Below are positions 1 through 10,300 of a stretch of DNA of 32,594 nucleotides, piece after piece. Source of the DNA: a bacterium (GTDB lineage: Bacteria; Actinomycetota; Acidimicrobiia; Spongiisociales; Spongiisociaceae); contig JAPPFW010000011.1 of the NCBI GenBank assembly GCA_028821575.1, positions 1-32,594 on the forward strand. Direction: 5' to 3'. A model generated the notes under the pieces. The model was not told the DNA's origin. It did no database searches and worked only from the letters and a program-made list of their open reading frames with translations. The first letter of the stretch is position 1. Each line of letters starts with the position of its first letter. A program made the translations under genes and the position numbers.

Positions 1-2676
1 GGCACCAGCGCAGCGGCACCGATCGTGGCGGGCGTGGGGGGGGGGGGGGGGGGGGCCCCCCCCGCCGCGCCCCTGGGGGGGGGGGGGGGGGGGGGGGGGG
101 CCCGCGCCGCCAACAGCGACCTGACGTGGCGGGACGTGAAGCTGATCCTGGCCGCCTCGGCCCGGCTCAACGACCCTGACGACGCTCGCTGGCACGAGGG
201 CGCGGCGAAGTACCGCGACCCCGACGAGCGCTACTGGTACAACCGCCGGTACGGCTTCGGGGTGGTGGACGCCAAGGCAGCGGTGGACCTGGCCGAGGGG
301 TGGACGAACCTGCCGCCGATGATCACCCAGACACAGATTTCGGACGGCGAGCCGTTCCGGATTCCCGACAGGCCGGGAGCCGTCTCCAAGTCGGTGACGT
401 TCGACGACGCCATCGAGTTCGTCGAGTTCGTGCAGCTCGACACGTCGTTCAAGACCCCTCACCTGCGCGATCTGCGGATCGAGCTCATCTCGCCCTCCGG
501 CACCGAAGTGTGGGTGCTGCCCGAACTCCATTTGGGGCGGTTGGACTATCCGTCGTTGAACGAGCCGTTCCGCTTCGGGGTGGCGCGGCTGCTGGGCGAG
601 CCCGCGCAAGGCGCCTGGACGCTTCGCATCAGCCAGAAGAGGCCGGGCCACGAGGCGTCGTTGGATAGCTGGGGCATCACGCTGTACGGGCACCGCCTGC
701 GGCCTACGCCTGCGGAGTTGGCGTCGGTCGATCTGGCCGCGGCCGGGGAGCTGACGGTTGGCTGGTCGGCGCCGGCGCATGCGGGCGCGTCGCCGGTGTC
801 GGGCTATGAGCTGCGGCACATCGCCGCTGACGCAACTGACCGCTCGGACTCGGCGTGGACCGTCGTGGAGGTCCCCGGCGGCGGCGACGCCGTGAGTCAC
901 ACAATCACATCGCTGGAGCCGGTTCCCCATGACGTGCAGGTGCGCGCGCTGAACGGCGAGGGTGCGGGCGCGTGGTCGGCGTCGATGTCGGGGACGCCGA
1001 GATCGGGGTCGAATGCCGATCCGGTGTTCGCTGTTGATTCGGTGAGCCTTCGGGTGGTCGAGAACACTGCCGCCGGCACCGCGGTCGGCGATCCGGTGAC
1101 CGCCTCCGACGACGACGCCGGCGCCGAACTCACCTACGCACTCAGCGGCGCTGACGCAGCAGGTTTCGCTATCGACGGCGCGACCGGCCAGATCAGCGCC
1201 TCTGCGGCGCTTGATTTCGAGGCGCCCGCCGACAGCGACGGCGACAACGTGTACGAGTTGTCGGTGTCGGTGTCCGACGGTCTCGACAGTACCGAGCTTC
1301 CGGACGCATCGGCGGACGACTCCGCCGCGGTCACCGTCGAGGTGCTCGACGCGGACGAGCCGCCCGTGCTGGCGGCGGGCGACTGCGACCTCACGGTGGC
1401 TGATTGGGCGAGCGGCGACTGGGAGTGCGTGTTCGAGGCGACCGATCCCGAGGGGCTTGCGGTGGCGTGGTCGCTGTCGGGTGCTGACGCGGCCCTGTTC
1501 GAGATCGACGCCGGGGTGCTGAGCCTGGCCGAGGCGGCCGACGCCGGCAGCGTCTACGAGGTGACCGTGGCGGCCGCGGCGGGCGACCACACCGTGTCGG
1601 TCGACGTGTCGCTGGCGGTGATCGCCGTCAACCGGCCGCCGGTGTCCAACGGCGTGGCGCAGAGGCTGGACAATGCGCTGCCCGGTTTCATCGTCAGCCT
1701 TCCGGTGTCGAAAGCCGATTTCAGCGACCCCGAAGGCGACCCGCTGACGTTCACGCTGTCCGTTAGCCGCGACGACGTGCACGTGGCGGGCGGTGTCGGA
1801 TACAGCGACAGGGCCGAACGCATCTGGTTCGCGGCGAAGAACGCGTGCGCGCTGGCAGGCCTGGACCCGCCGACGGGCGACGCCTACTACACGGTCGTCA
1901 CCATGACCGCCACCGACCCCGGGGGCGCGACGGCGGGCGCCACCGCCACGTTCCGCACCGACCCGGAGACCTTCCAGTGCCCGTCGCTGGCAGACGCCAC
2001 GGTGGACGGCGCGACGGTCACGCTCGACTTCGACGCGGATCTGGCCAAGGGCTGGGTGCTCGACGCCGGCGTGATAAGCCCCGCGGAGCCGGCCGCAACC
2101 GAATTCGAAGTCACCGCCGACGGCGCCACGGCGGCGCTGGCGGATACCGACGCATTGGCGGTCGGTGACAGCACCATCACCCTCACGCTGGCATCGCCCG
2201 TCACCGCCGGCCAGACCGTCACCGTCAGCTACACCCCCGTCGCCAGCCCGGTCGCGGCCGCGTTCGCCGACCGGGCTGTGAACAACGACACCCCGGTGCC
2301 GGACGAGCCCGACGAGCCCGACGAGCCGGACTGCACCACCGCGCCGGAGGTCGCCACGAAGCCGACCTGCGCGGCGGTGAGCGGCAACGATCTCACCCTG
2401 ACCTTCAACCGCGAACTGGCCGCAATCGACGCCGGGTCGGCCGGCGCGCTGATCTTCTCCTTCCTGGTCGAGGGCGCCTACCACCACGGGCAACCCGTCA
2501 CGCAATCACCCAGCCGGGTAGTCGTCGACGGATCGACGATGACGCTGACCCTAGGAACCCCCATCCAGCCCGGCGACGACGTCACCGTCACCTTCTTCGG
2601 CGGCACCCTCAAAGACACCGACGGCACCCCGGTGGCCGCCTTCACCACCACCTTCACCACCGCGCAAAGAGAGTGA
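1..2676 (+). CDS. Secreted subtilisin-like (S8) protease, 5'-truncated copy A of a tandem trio
   Basis: The frame is open from base 1 to TGA 2674-2676. The 5' part lies outside the window. Codons 1-12 read through the S8 catalytic-serine motif GTSAAAPIVAG (Ser at 7-9), so only the end of the peptidase domain remains. Next come a P-domain-like segment (about 380-690), a fibronectin type III-like domain (about 700-1000), cadherin-like repeats (about 1015-1960) and two SwmB-like beta domains separated by an Asp/Glu/Pro-rich linker (about 2300-2335). Copies B and C downstream show the same order and give the full architecture. Bases 36-100 are an artefactual homopolymer block that by chance keeps the frame. 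The role is presumably extracellular proteolysis, with adhesive beta domains; the substrate is unknown. Its stop overlaps the next start by one base (TGATG). Confidence 0.85.
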   Translation, partial: GTSAAAPIVAGVGGGGGGAPPAAPLGGGGGGGGARAANSDLTWRDVKLILAASARLNDPDDARWHEGAAKYRDPDERYWYNRRYGFGVVDAKAAVDLAEGWTNLPPMITQTQISDGEPFRIPDRPGAVSKSVTFDDAIEFVEFVQLDTSFKTPHLRDLRIELISPSGTEVWVLPELHLGRLDYPSLNEPFRFGVARLLGEPAQGAWTLRISQKRPGHEASLDSWGITLYGHRLRPTPAELASVDLAAAGELTVGWSAPAHAGASPVSGYELRHIAADATDRSDSAWTVVEVPGGGDAVSHTITSLEPVPHDVQVRALNGEGAGAWSASMSGTPRSGSNADPVFAVDSVSLRVVENTAAGTAVGDPVTASDDDAGAELTYALSGADAAGFAIDGATGQISASAALDFEAPADSDGDNVYELSVSVSDGLDSTELPDASADDSAAVTVEVLDADEPPVLAAGDCDLTVADWASGDWECVFEATDPEGLAVAWSLSGADAALFEIDAGVLSLAEAADAGSVYEVTVAAAAGDHTVSVDVSLAVIAVNRPPVSNGVAQRLDNALPGFIVSLPVSKADFSDPEGDPLTFTLSVSRDDVHVAGGVGYSDRAERIWFAAKNACALAGLDPPTGDAYYTVVTMTATDPGGATAGATATFRTDPETFQCPSLADATVDGATVTLDFDADLAKGWVLDAGVISPAEPAATEFEVTADGATAALADTDALAVGDSTITLTLASPVTAGQTVTVSYTPVASPVAAAFADRAVNNDTPVPDEPDEPDEPDCTTAPEVATKPTCAAVSGNDLTLTFNRELAAIDAGSAGALIFSFLVEGAYHHGQPVTQSPSRVVVDGSTMTLTLGTPIQPGDDVTVTFFGGTLKDTDGTPVAAFTTTFTTAQRE
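36..100. other. Poly-G/poly-C block, likely sequencing or assembly artefact
   Basis: This holds 20 G (36-55), 8 C (56-63) and 26 G (75-100), with a short GC-rich piece between. In copies B and C the matching place is an ordinary stretch of about a dozen bases encoding AALVRAAN. The 37 bases before the block match copy C (9341-9377) exactly, while the sequence after it is closer to copy B. That suggests a misjoin or bad consensus between paralogous repeats rather than biology. Confidence 0.85.
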
Positions 2677-5600
2677 TGGTTTCCGACGGCACGCACCGGC
2701 CGGCCCGGCGGGCGGCAGTGCTGCTGGTTGCGATTAGCGCACGCGACGGTCGGGTGCGGGGCGGTCTCGTGCGGTTGATGCGAGTGTGCGCCGGGGCGGC
2801 CGCGGCGGTGCTGGCCGCAACCGCGGTCGGCGGCCTCGCCGACGCCAAGGCCCAGCCGTCCGCGGCCGGCGAGACGACGCAGACTTCCGGGCCGACGATT
2901 GCGCTGTACCCGGGCGACCGGTCGATGACGGTGACGTGGGAGCCGCCGGCTGACCTTGCTGATGGGGCCGATGTCACCTACGACATCGCCTGGATCGCCA
3001 GCGACCAAACCGACGACCCCGACGCGGAATGGACGACGATCGCCGGCGTCCCAGCGTCGCCGCAGCACCGACTGCTGGGTCCGTCGGGTATCGAGAACGG
3101 AGTCAGCTACGACGTCAGAGTTCGAGCCGTCACCGACCACGACGGCCGATGGTCCGACCCCGCCGCCACCACGCCGTTCGAGCGGGCTGACCTGGCGACC
3201 AGGGCATCGCGGCCTGCGATCCCGTTCGACGTCCCGATCGGGGGGTTCCTGGACTATGCGGGCATCGATGCATTCAACTTCGAGTTGACGGAGCGGACCG
3301 GCGTGCTGGTCCGCACGGGCGGCAAAGTCGGGGACACCACATGCCACCTGCGCTACGCCGCGGGCGGCGTGGTGCCCGCCGGCTATACCAAGTCCGGCAG
3401 GCAGTGCAGGATCTATGCGGTCTTGGATCCCGGCTCCTATTTCCTCACCGTCACCGGCTCGAACTGGCACTACAACACGTCGAATCACGGCAGCCTCTTC
3501 GTGCGTCTCGAAGCCGTGCCTCCGACGGGGAACTCGCTTGACACAGCCCTGCCGCTGGCCGTGGGCGAGGAGAGGTTCGGGTGGATGGGGCTCGACTGGG
3601 AGGGAGCCGACTTCTGGCGCCTCGACATCGCCGAGAGAGACTTCATCGACATCCATATCCTGGATGTCTACAACTGGGGCCAGGTCTCGCTGCACGACTC
3701 GACCGGCGCGAAGAAAAAGGCCCTCATCACACCGCTGCAGTCAAGGTGCTACATCGCCCCCTTCCGGCGTTGCTTCCACTCCCACCTGCGATTGCGTGCC
3801 GAGCTGGCGGCCGGGACCTACTACATCAAGCTCACGCCCGGCAGCAGGTGGGGATGGAGCTACGCGCTGACGCGGTATGTCGATCACGAGTACCGGGATG
3901 TGGTTACGCAGTGCGAGGCTTCGGGGCGCAGTGACGGTGTGGATGACGCGTTGGCGGGGTGCCAGTGGCATCTCGACAATCGGGGCCAGAGGGGCGGTTC
4001 GCGCGGCGAGGACGCCAACGTGGCCGCCGCTCACCAGGCCGGTTATCTGGGCGAGGGCGTGCATGTGGCGGTGGTCGACAGCGGTATCGATCTCAGCCAT
4101 CCCGATCTGGTCGACAACACCGACCCGTCGCGCTCGCGTGCCTATTGCGGGTCGGACACGGCGGCGTTCAGGCACGTCTCCGACCACGGGACGGGGGTGG
4201 CAGGGCTGGTGGCGGCTCGTGACGACGCGATCGGGATGCGGGGCGTGGCACCTCGGGCGACGTTGCACAACAGGCGTCTCGTCGATTCCGGCTGCGATGT
4301 GACGGGCGAGAACATCGCCGATGCGCTGACCCACGAGATGGAGACCGTGTGCGTCAACACCAACTCCTGGGGCTATTGGGACGGCTCGTGGGCGTCGCCG
4401 GCGCCGTTGCTGTTCGATCTGGCCATCGCCGAAGGGGTTGCGTCCGGCTGCGGCGGCAGGGGGATCGTGTATGTCTGGTCGGCCGGCAACGGTCACGTCA
4501 AGCGCGACGACTCCAATCTCAGCGAGCTGGCGAACCACTACGGTGTGATGGCGGTGGGCGCGGTGAACGCCGGCGGCGCGAGGTCGAACTACTCCGAGAC
4601 GGGCACGAACCTGTGGGTGAGCGGCCCGTCCAATCATCGGCACGGCGCCTCCCCCGGGATTGCGACGCTGACGACCCGCGACCGCTACCGGACCGACTTC
4701 GGCGGGACCAGCGCAGCGACGCCGATCGTGGCGGGCGTGGCGGCGCTGGTGCGCGCCGCCAACAGCGATCTGACGTGGCGGGACGTGAAGCTGATCCTGG
4801 CCGAATCGGCGCGGCGCAACGACGCCGGCGACGCTCGATGGTCCGAGGGCGCGGCGACCTACGGTGACCCCTCCCAGCGCTACTGGTACAACCGCCAGTA
4901 CGGCTTCGGGGTGGTGGACGCCAAGGCAGCGGTGGACCTGGCCGAGACGTGGACGAACCTGCCGCCGATGATCACCCAGACGCAGACCTCCGACGAGGAG
5001 CCGTTCCAGATACCCGACAGGCCCGGAGCCGTCTCCAAGTCGGTGACGTTCGACAACACCGTCGAGTTCGTCGAGTTCGTGCAGATCGACACGTCGTTCA
5101 AGACGCCTCACCTGCGCGACCTGCGGATCGAGCTCATCTCGCCCTCCGGCACCGAGGTCTGGGTGCTGCCCGAAGTCCATTGGGGGCGGTTGGACTACCC
5201 GTCGTTGAACGAGCCGTTCCGCTTCGGGGTGGCGCGGCTGCTGGGCGAGCCCGCGCAAGGCGCCTGGACGCTTCGCATCAGCCAGAAGAGGCCGGGCCAC
5301 GAGGCGTCGTTGGATAGCTGGGGCATCACGCTGTACGGGCACCGCCTGCGGCCTACGCCTGCGGAGTTGGCGTCGGTCGATCTGGCCGCGGCCGGGGAGC
5401 TGACGGTTGGCTGGTCGGCGCCGGCGCATGCGGGCGCGTCGCCGTTGTCGGGCTATGAGCTGCGCTACGTCACTGCTGACGCAGCCGACCGCTCAGATGC
5501 GGCGTGGACCGTCGTGGAGGTCCCCGGCGGCGCTGATGCCGTGAGCCACACGATCACATCGCTGGAGCCGGTTCCCCATGACGTGCAGGTGCGGGCGCTC

Positions 5601-7355
5601 AATGGCGAGGGTGCGGGCGCGTGGTCGGCGTCGATGTCGGGCACGCCGAGGTCGGGGTCGAATGTCGATCCGGTGTTCGCGGTCGATTCGGTGAGCCTTC
5701 AGGTGGTCGAGAACACCGGTGCCGGCGCCGCCATCGGCGATCCGATGGCCGCTTCCGACGACGACGCCCATGCCACGCTCACCTACACGTTGGGCGGCGC
5801 CGACGCAGCAGGCTTCACTATCGACGGCGCGACCGGCCAGATCCGTATGTCTGCGGCGCTCGATTTCGAGGCGCCCGCGGACAGCGACGGCGACAACGTG
5901 TACGAGATGTCGGTGTCGGTGTCCGACGGTCTCGACAGCATCGAGCGGCCTGATGCTTCGGTGGACGACTCGGTTGCGGTCAGCGTAGAGGTGGTCGACG
6001 TGGACGAGCCGCTGGTGCTGGCGGGGGGCGGCTGCGATGCCGAGGTGGCCGACTGGGCGAGCAGCGACTGGGAGTGCGTGTTCGAGGCGACCGACCCCGA
6101 GGGGCTTGCGGTGGCGTGGTCGCTGTCGGGCGCGGATGCGGCCCTGTTCCAGATCGACGCCGGGGTGCTGAGCCTGGCCGAGGCGGCCGACGCCGGCAGC
6201 GTCTACGAGGTCACCGTCGAGGCCGCGGCGGGCGGCCACACCGAGTCGGCGGAGGTGTCCCTGGCCGTGATCGCGGTCAACCGTCCGCCGACGTTCGGCG
6301 GTGAGGCTGCGGTGAGGCTGGACAATGCGCTGCCCGGTTTCATCGTCAGCCTTCCGGTGTCGAAGGCCGATTTCAGCGACCCCGACGGCGACGAACTGGC
6401 GTTCACGCTGTCCGCTAACCGCGACGACGTGCACGTGCCGGGCGGTGTCGGATACATCGAGTCGGCCGGGCGCGTGTGGTTCGTGGCGAAGAACGCGTGC
6501 GCGCTGGCAGACCTGGACCCGCCGGTGGGCGACGCCTACTACACCGCCGTGACGTTGACGGCGACCGACCCGGACGGCGCGACGGCGGGCGCCACCGCCA
6601 CGTTCCGCACCGACCCGGCGACCTTCACGTGCCCGTCGCTGACAGGTGCCGCGGTGGATGGCGCGACGGTCACGCTCGACTTCGACGCTGACCTGGCCAA
6701 AGGCTGGATGCTCGACGTCGGCGTGATAAGCCCGGCGGAGCCGGCCGCAAGCGAGTTCGAGGTCACCGCCGACGGCGCCGCGGTCAGCCTCGCCGCCGCC
6801 GACGCGTTGGCAGTCGGTGACAGCACCATCACCCTGACCCTCGCGGCGCCCGTCACCGCCGGCCAGACCGTCACCGTCAGCTACACCCCCGTCGCCAGCC
6901 CGGTCGCGGCCGCGTTCGCCGGCCAGGCGGTGACCAACGACACCCCGGTACCTCCAGAGCCCGAAGCACCGGACGAACCCCCCGCAGCAGACGTGCCAGC
7001 AGAGCCGGACTGCACCACCGCGCCGGAAGTCGCCACGAAGCCGACCTGCGCGGCGGTGAGCGGCAACGAGCTCACCCTGACCTTCAACCGCGGCCTGGCC
7101 GCAATCGAGGCCGGGTCGGCCGGCGCGCTGATCTTCTCGTTCCTCGTCGAGGGCGCCTACCACCACGGGCAATCCGTCACGCAATCGCCCAGCCGGGTAG
7201 TCGTCGACGGATCGACGATGACGCTGACCCTAGGAACCCCCATCCAGCCCGGCGACGAGGTCACCGTCACCTTCTTCGGCGGCACCCTCAAAGACACCGA
7301 CGGCACCCCAGTGGCGGCCTTCACCACCACCCTGACCACCCGCGAGCGGGACTGA
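2676..7355 (+). CDS. Giant secreted subtilisin-like (S8) protease with P-domain, FN3, cadherin and SwmB-like domains, copy B
   Basis: About 1559 aa. I chose ATG 2676, inside the TGATG overlap with copy A's stop, because the leader after it (SDGTHRPARRA) is conserved in copy C. A GTG lies one codon upstream. ATG 2778 would give a cleaner signal peptide (Ala-rich core ending ADAKA). Order by residue: FN3-like 73-160; a PPC-like beta region about 180-405; S8 peptidase about 430-735 with triad D468 (VVDSG), H504 (DHGTG) and S679 (GGTSAA); P-domain-like 787-889; FN3-like 894-992; cadherin-like 997-1205; Ig/cadherin-like 1212-1315; two SwmB-like domains either side of a Pro/Glu linker (1427-1445). 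No LPXTG signal or C-terminal membrane helix is visible, so release or non-covalent attachment is inferred. The triad is intact, so it is probably active. The leader has about 24 residues more than copy C. Confidence 0.9.
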   Translation: MVSDGTHRPARRAAVLLVAISARDGRVRGGLVRLMRVCAGAAAAVLAATAVGGLADAKAQPSAAGETTQTSGPTIALYPGDRSMTVTWEPPADLADGADVTYDIAWIASDQTDDPDAEWTTIAGVPASPQHRLLGPSGIENGVSYDVRVRAVTDHDGRWSDPAATTPFERADLATRASRPAIPFDVPIGGFLDYAGIDAFNFELTERTGVLVRTGGKVGDTTCHLRYAAGGVVPAGYTKSGRQCRIYAVLDPGSYFLTVTGSNWHYNTSNHGSLFVRLEAVPPTGNSLDTALPLAVGEERFGWMGLDWEGADFWRLDIAERDFIDIHILDVYNWGQVSLHDSTGAKKKALITPLQSRCYIAPFRRCFHSHLRLRAELAAGTYYIKLTPGSRWGWSYALTRYVDHEYRDVVTQCEASGRSDGVDDALAGCQWHLDNRGQRGGSRGEDANVAAAHQAGYLGEGVHVAVVDSGIDLSHPDLVDNTDPSRSRAYCGSDTAAFRHVSDHGTGVAGLVAARDDAIGMRGVAPRATLHNRRLVDSGCDVTGENIADALTHEMETVCVNTNSWGYWDGSWASPAPLLFDLAIAEGVASGCGGRGIVYVWSAGNGHVKRDDSNLSELANHYGVMAVGAVNAGGARSNYSETGTNLWVSGPSNHRHGASPGIATLTTRDRYRTDFGGTSAATPIVAGVAALVRAANSDLTWRDVKLILAESARRNDAGDARWSEGAATYGDPSQRYWYNRQYGFGVVDAKAAVDLAETWTNLPPMITQTQTSDEEPFQIPDRPGAVSKSVTFDNTVEFVEFVQIDTSFKTPHLRDLRIELISPSGTEVWVLPEVHWGRLDYPSLNEPFRFGVARLLGEPAQGAWTLRISQKRPGHEASLDSWGITLYGHRLRPTPAELASVDLAAAGELTVGWSAPAHAGASPLSGYELRYVTADAADRSDAAWTVVEVPGGADAVSHTITSLEPVPHDVQVRALNGEGAGAWSASMSGTPRSGSNVDPVFAVDSVSLQVVENTGAGAAIGDPMAASDDDAHATLTYTLGGADAAGFTIDGATGQIRMSAALDFEAPADSDGDNVYEMSVSVSDGLDSIERPDASVDDSVAVSVEVVDVDEPLVLAGGGCDAEVADWASSDWECVFEATDPEGLAVAWSLSGADAALFQIDAGVLSLAEAADAGSVYEVTVEAAAGGHTESAEVSLAVIAVNRPPTFGGEAAVRLDNALPGFIVSLPVSKADFSDPDGDELAFTLSANRDDVHVPGGVGYIESAGRVWFVAKNACALADLDPPVGDAYYTAVTLTATDPDGATAGATATFRTDPATFTCPSLTGAAVDGATVTLDFDADLAKGWMLDVGVISPAEPAASEFEVTADGAAVSLAAADALAVGDSTITLTLAAPVTAGQTVTVSYTPVASPVAAAFAGQAVTNDTPVPPEPEAPDEPPAADVPAEPDCTTAPEVATKPTCAAVSGNELTLTFNRGLAAIEAGSAGALIFSFLVEGAYHHGQSVTQSPSRVVVDGSTMTLTLGTPIQPGDEVTVTFFGGTLKDTDGTPVAAFTTTLTTRERD

Positions 7356-10300
7356 TGGCCTCCGACGGCAAGCACCGGCCGGCCTGGCGGGCGACAGTCA
7401 TGCTGGTTGCCACGGCGCTGGCCGCCGCGTCGGTCGGCGGTTTCGTCGAGGCCGGCGCCCAGCCCTCGACGGCTGACGAGACGGCGCAACTGTCGGCCCC
7501 GACGATCGCGCTGTACCCGGGTGACCGGTCGATGACGGTGACGTGGGAGCCGCCGGCCGATCTTGGTGCGGGGGCCGATGTCACCTACGACATCGCCTGG
7601 ATCGCCGGCGACCAGGCCGACGACCCCGACGCGGAATGGACGACGATCACGGGAGTCGAGGCGACGCCGCAGTACCGACTGCTGGGACCGTCGGGCATCG
7701 AGAACGGCGTCAGCTACGACGTGAGGGTGCGGGCGGTCACCGACCATGCCGGCCGATGGTCCGACCCCGCCACTGCCAGGCCGTTCGAGCGAGACAGGTC
7801 ATCGCAGACCTATGGGAAGCGGCCGCAGGAGCTCGCTATCCCGTTCGGCGTGCCGATCGGCGGCCACATCACCTATCGAATGTTCGACGTGTTCAAGGTG
7901 GAGATGCCGGAGCGCACCGGTCTGCTGGTCCGTACGGGGGGAAGCGTCGGCGACACTCAGTGCCGACTGGACTACCTCTCCGGTGACATGGTGCCAGCGA
8001 GCTGGACCGACTACCGGGGCCTGAGGGATGACGACCAGTGCGTGTTCTACGTGGTGGTGAATCCCGGCACCTACTTCATCCGCATCAGCGGTCACAACGC
8101 TCACGCATCCCCGACGAATCACGGCAGCTTCTTCGTGTACGCTGAACTCGTGGCTCCAACGGGAGGCGATACCGATACCGCGCTGCCGCTTGAGGTGGGC
8201 AAGGAAACGTTCGGGCATCTGCGAAACCCCGATGCCGCTGATTTCTGGCGCATCGACGTCGAGACGCAGGCATTCATCGACCTGCATCTCGAGCATCTCA
8301 ATGCATGGGTTCATCCCGCGATCTACGACTCGGCCGGTGAAAAGCAAAAAGCCATCGTCACGCCGTATCACACGTACTGCAACCCCTGGAAATGCTGGAA
8401 CAAAGACCTGCGAGTGCGGGCCGCTCTGAGCCGCGGTACCTACTACCTCAAGACGACGACCCACTCGCAGAGCGGGGTGACCTACGTCATGACACGGCGT
8501 ATCGACCACGAGTACCGGGACGTGGTGACGCAGTGCAGGGCCTCGGGGCGCAGTGAAGGTGTGGATGACGCTTTGGCGGGGTGCCAGTGGCATCTCGACA
8601 ACCGGGGCCAGCGGGGTGGCTCACGTGGTGAGGACGCGAACGTGGTGGCCGCGCACTTGGCCGGCTATCTGGGCGAGGGCGTGCATGTGGCGGTGGTCGA
8701 TACGGGAATCGATCTCAGCCATCCCGATCTGGTCGGCAACACCGACCCCTCGCGCTCGCATGTGTACTGCGGGTCGGACACGGCGGCGTTCAGGCCCGCT
8801 TCGGATCACGGCACGGCTGTGGCGGGGCTGGTGGCGGCTCGTGACAACACGATCGGGATGCGGGGCGTGGCGCCTCGGGCAATGCTGCACAACCGGCGTC
8901 TCGTCGATTCCGGCTGCGATGTGACGGGCGAGAACATCGCCGATGCGCTGACCCGCGACATGGAGCGCGTGTGCGTCAACACCAACTCCTGGGGCTACAG
9001 GGACGGCTCGTGGGCGACGCCGGCGCCGCTGCTGTTCGACCTCGCCGTCAACGAAGGCATCGCCGACGGCTGCGGTGGCAAGGGGATTGTGTACGTCTGG
9101 TCGGCCGGCAACGGCCACATAGAGCGAGACGACTCCAACCTCAGCGAGCTGGCGAACTACTACGGCGTGATGGCGGTAGGCGCGGTGAACGCCAAAGGCG
9201 CGAGATCGAACTACTCCGAAACCGGCACGAACCTGTGGGTGAGCGCTCCTTCGAACGTCCGCGCCTGGAATGCCTATCTGCGCACTTTCCCGGGCATCGC
9301 GACGCTGACGACCCGCGACCGCTACCGGAAGGACTTCGGCGGCACCAGCGCAGCGGCACCGATCGTGGCGGGCGTGGCAGCGCTGGTGCGCGCTGCCAAC
9401 AGCGACTTGACGTGGCGCGACGTGAAGCTGATTCTGGCCGAGTCGGCGCGGCGCAACGACCGCGGCGGATGGGGCTGGTTCAGGGGCGCGGCGACCTACG
9501 GTGACCCCTCCCAGCGGTACTGGTACAACCGCCAGTACGGATTCGGGGTGGTCGACGCCAAAGCCGCGGTGGACCTGGCCGAGACGTGGACGAACCTGCC
9601 GCCGATGATCACCCAGACGCAGACCTCCGACGAGGAGCCGTTCCAGATTCCCGACAGGCCGGAGGTCATCTCCAAGTCGGTGACGTTCGACGACACCATC
9701 GAGTTCGTCGAGTTCGTGCAGCTCGACACTTCGTTCAAGACCTCTCACCTGCGCGATCTGCGCATCGAGCTCATCTCGCCCTCAGGCACCGAAGTGCTGG
9801 TGGTAGCCGAGCTTGACGGGGGTCCTTGGAGCCATCCTGCGCTGAACGAGCCGTTCCGCTTCGGTGTGGCGCGGTTGCTGGGAGAACCCGCCCAAGGCAC
9901 CTGGACGCTTCGAGTTACCGGCAAGAAGCCGGACCGGCAGGCATCGCTGGACGGCTGGGGCATCACGCTGTACGGGCATCGGGTGCGGCCTGCGTCTGTG
10001 AAGGTGAAGTCGGTCGACCACGCTGCTGACGGGGAGCTGACGGTGGCTTGGGGTGCGCCGGCGCATGCGGGCGCCTCGCCGGTGTCGGGATATGAGCTTC
10101 GGTACATCACCGCTGCCGCAGCCGACCGTGCCGACACGCGGTGGACCGTGGTGAAGGTGCCTGGCGGCGCGGACGCCGTGAGCCACACGCTCACCGGGCT
10201 GGAGGCGGTTCCCCATGACGTGCAGGTGCGGGCGCTCAACAGCACCTCCGCGGGCGTCTGGTCGGCAGCAATGTCGGGCACGCCGAGATCGGGCCCCAAT

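Noticed and set aside
3741..5429. 562-codon - strand frame, and similar long frames opposite the proteases
   Set aside because: Arg/His/Pro-rich antisense shadow of the S8 domain, with no motif.
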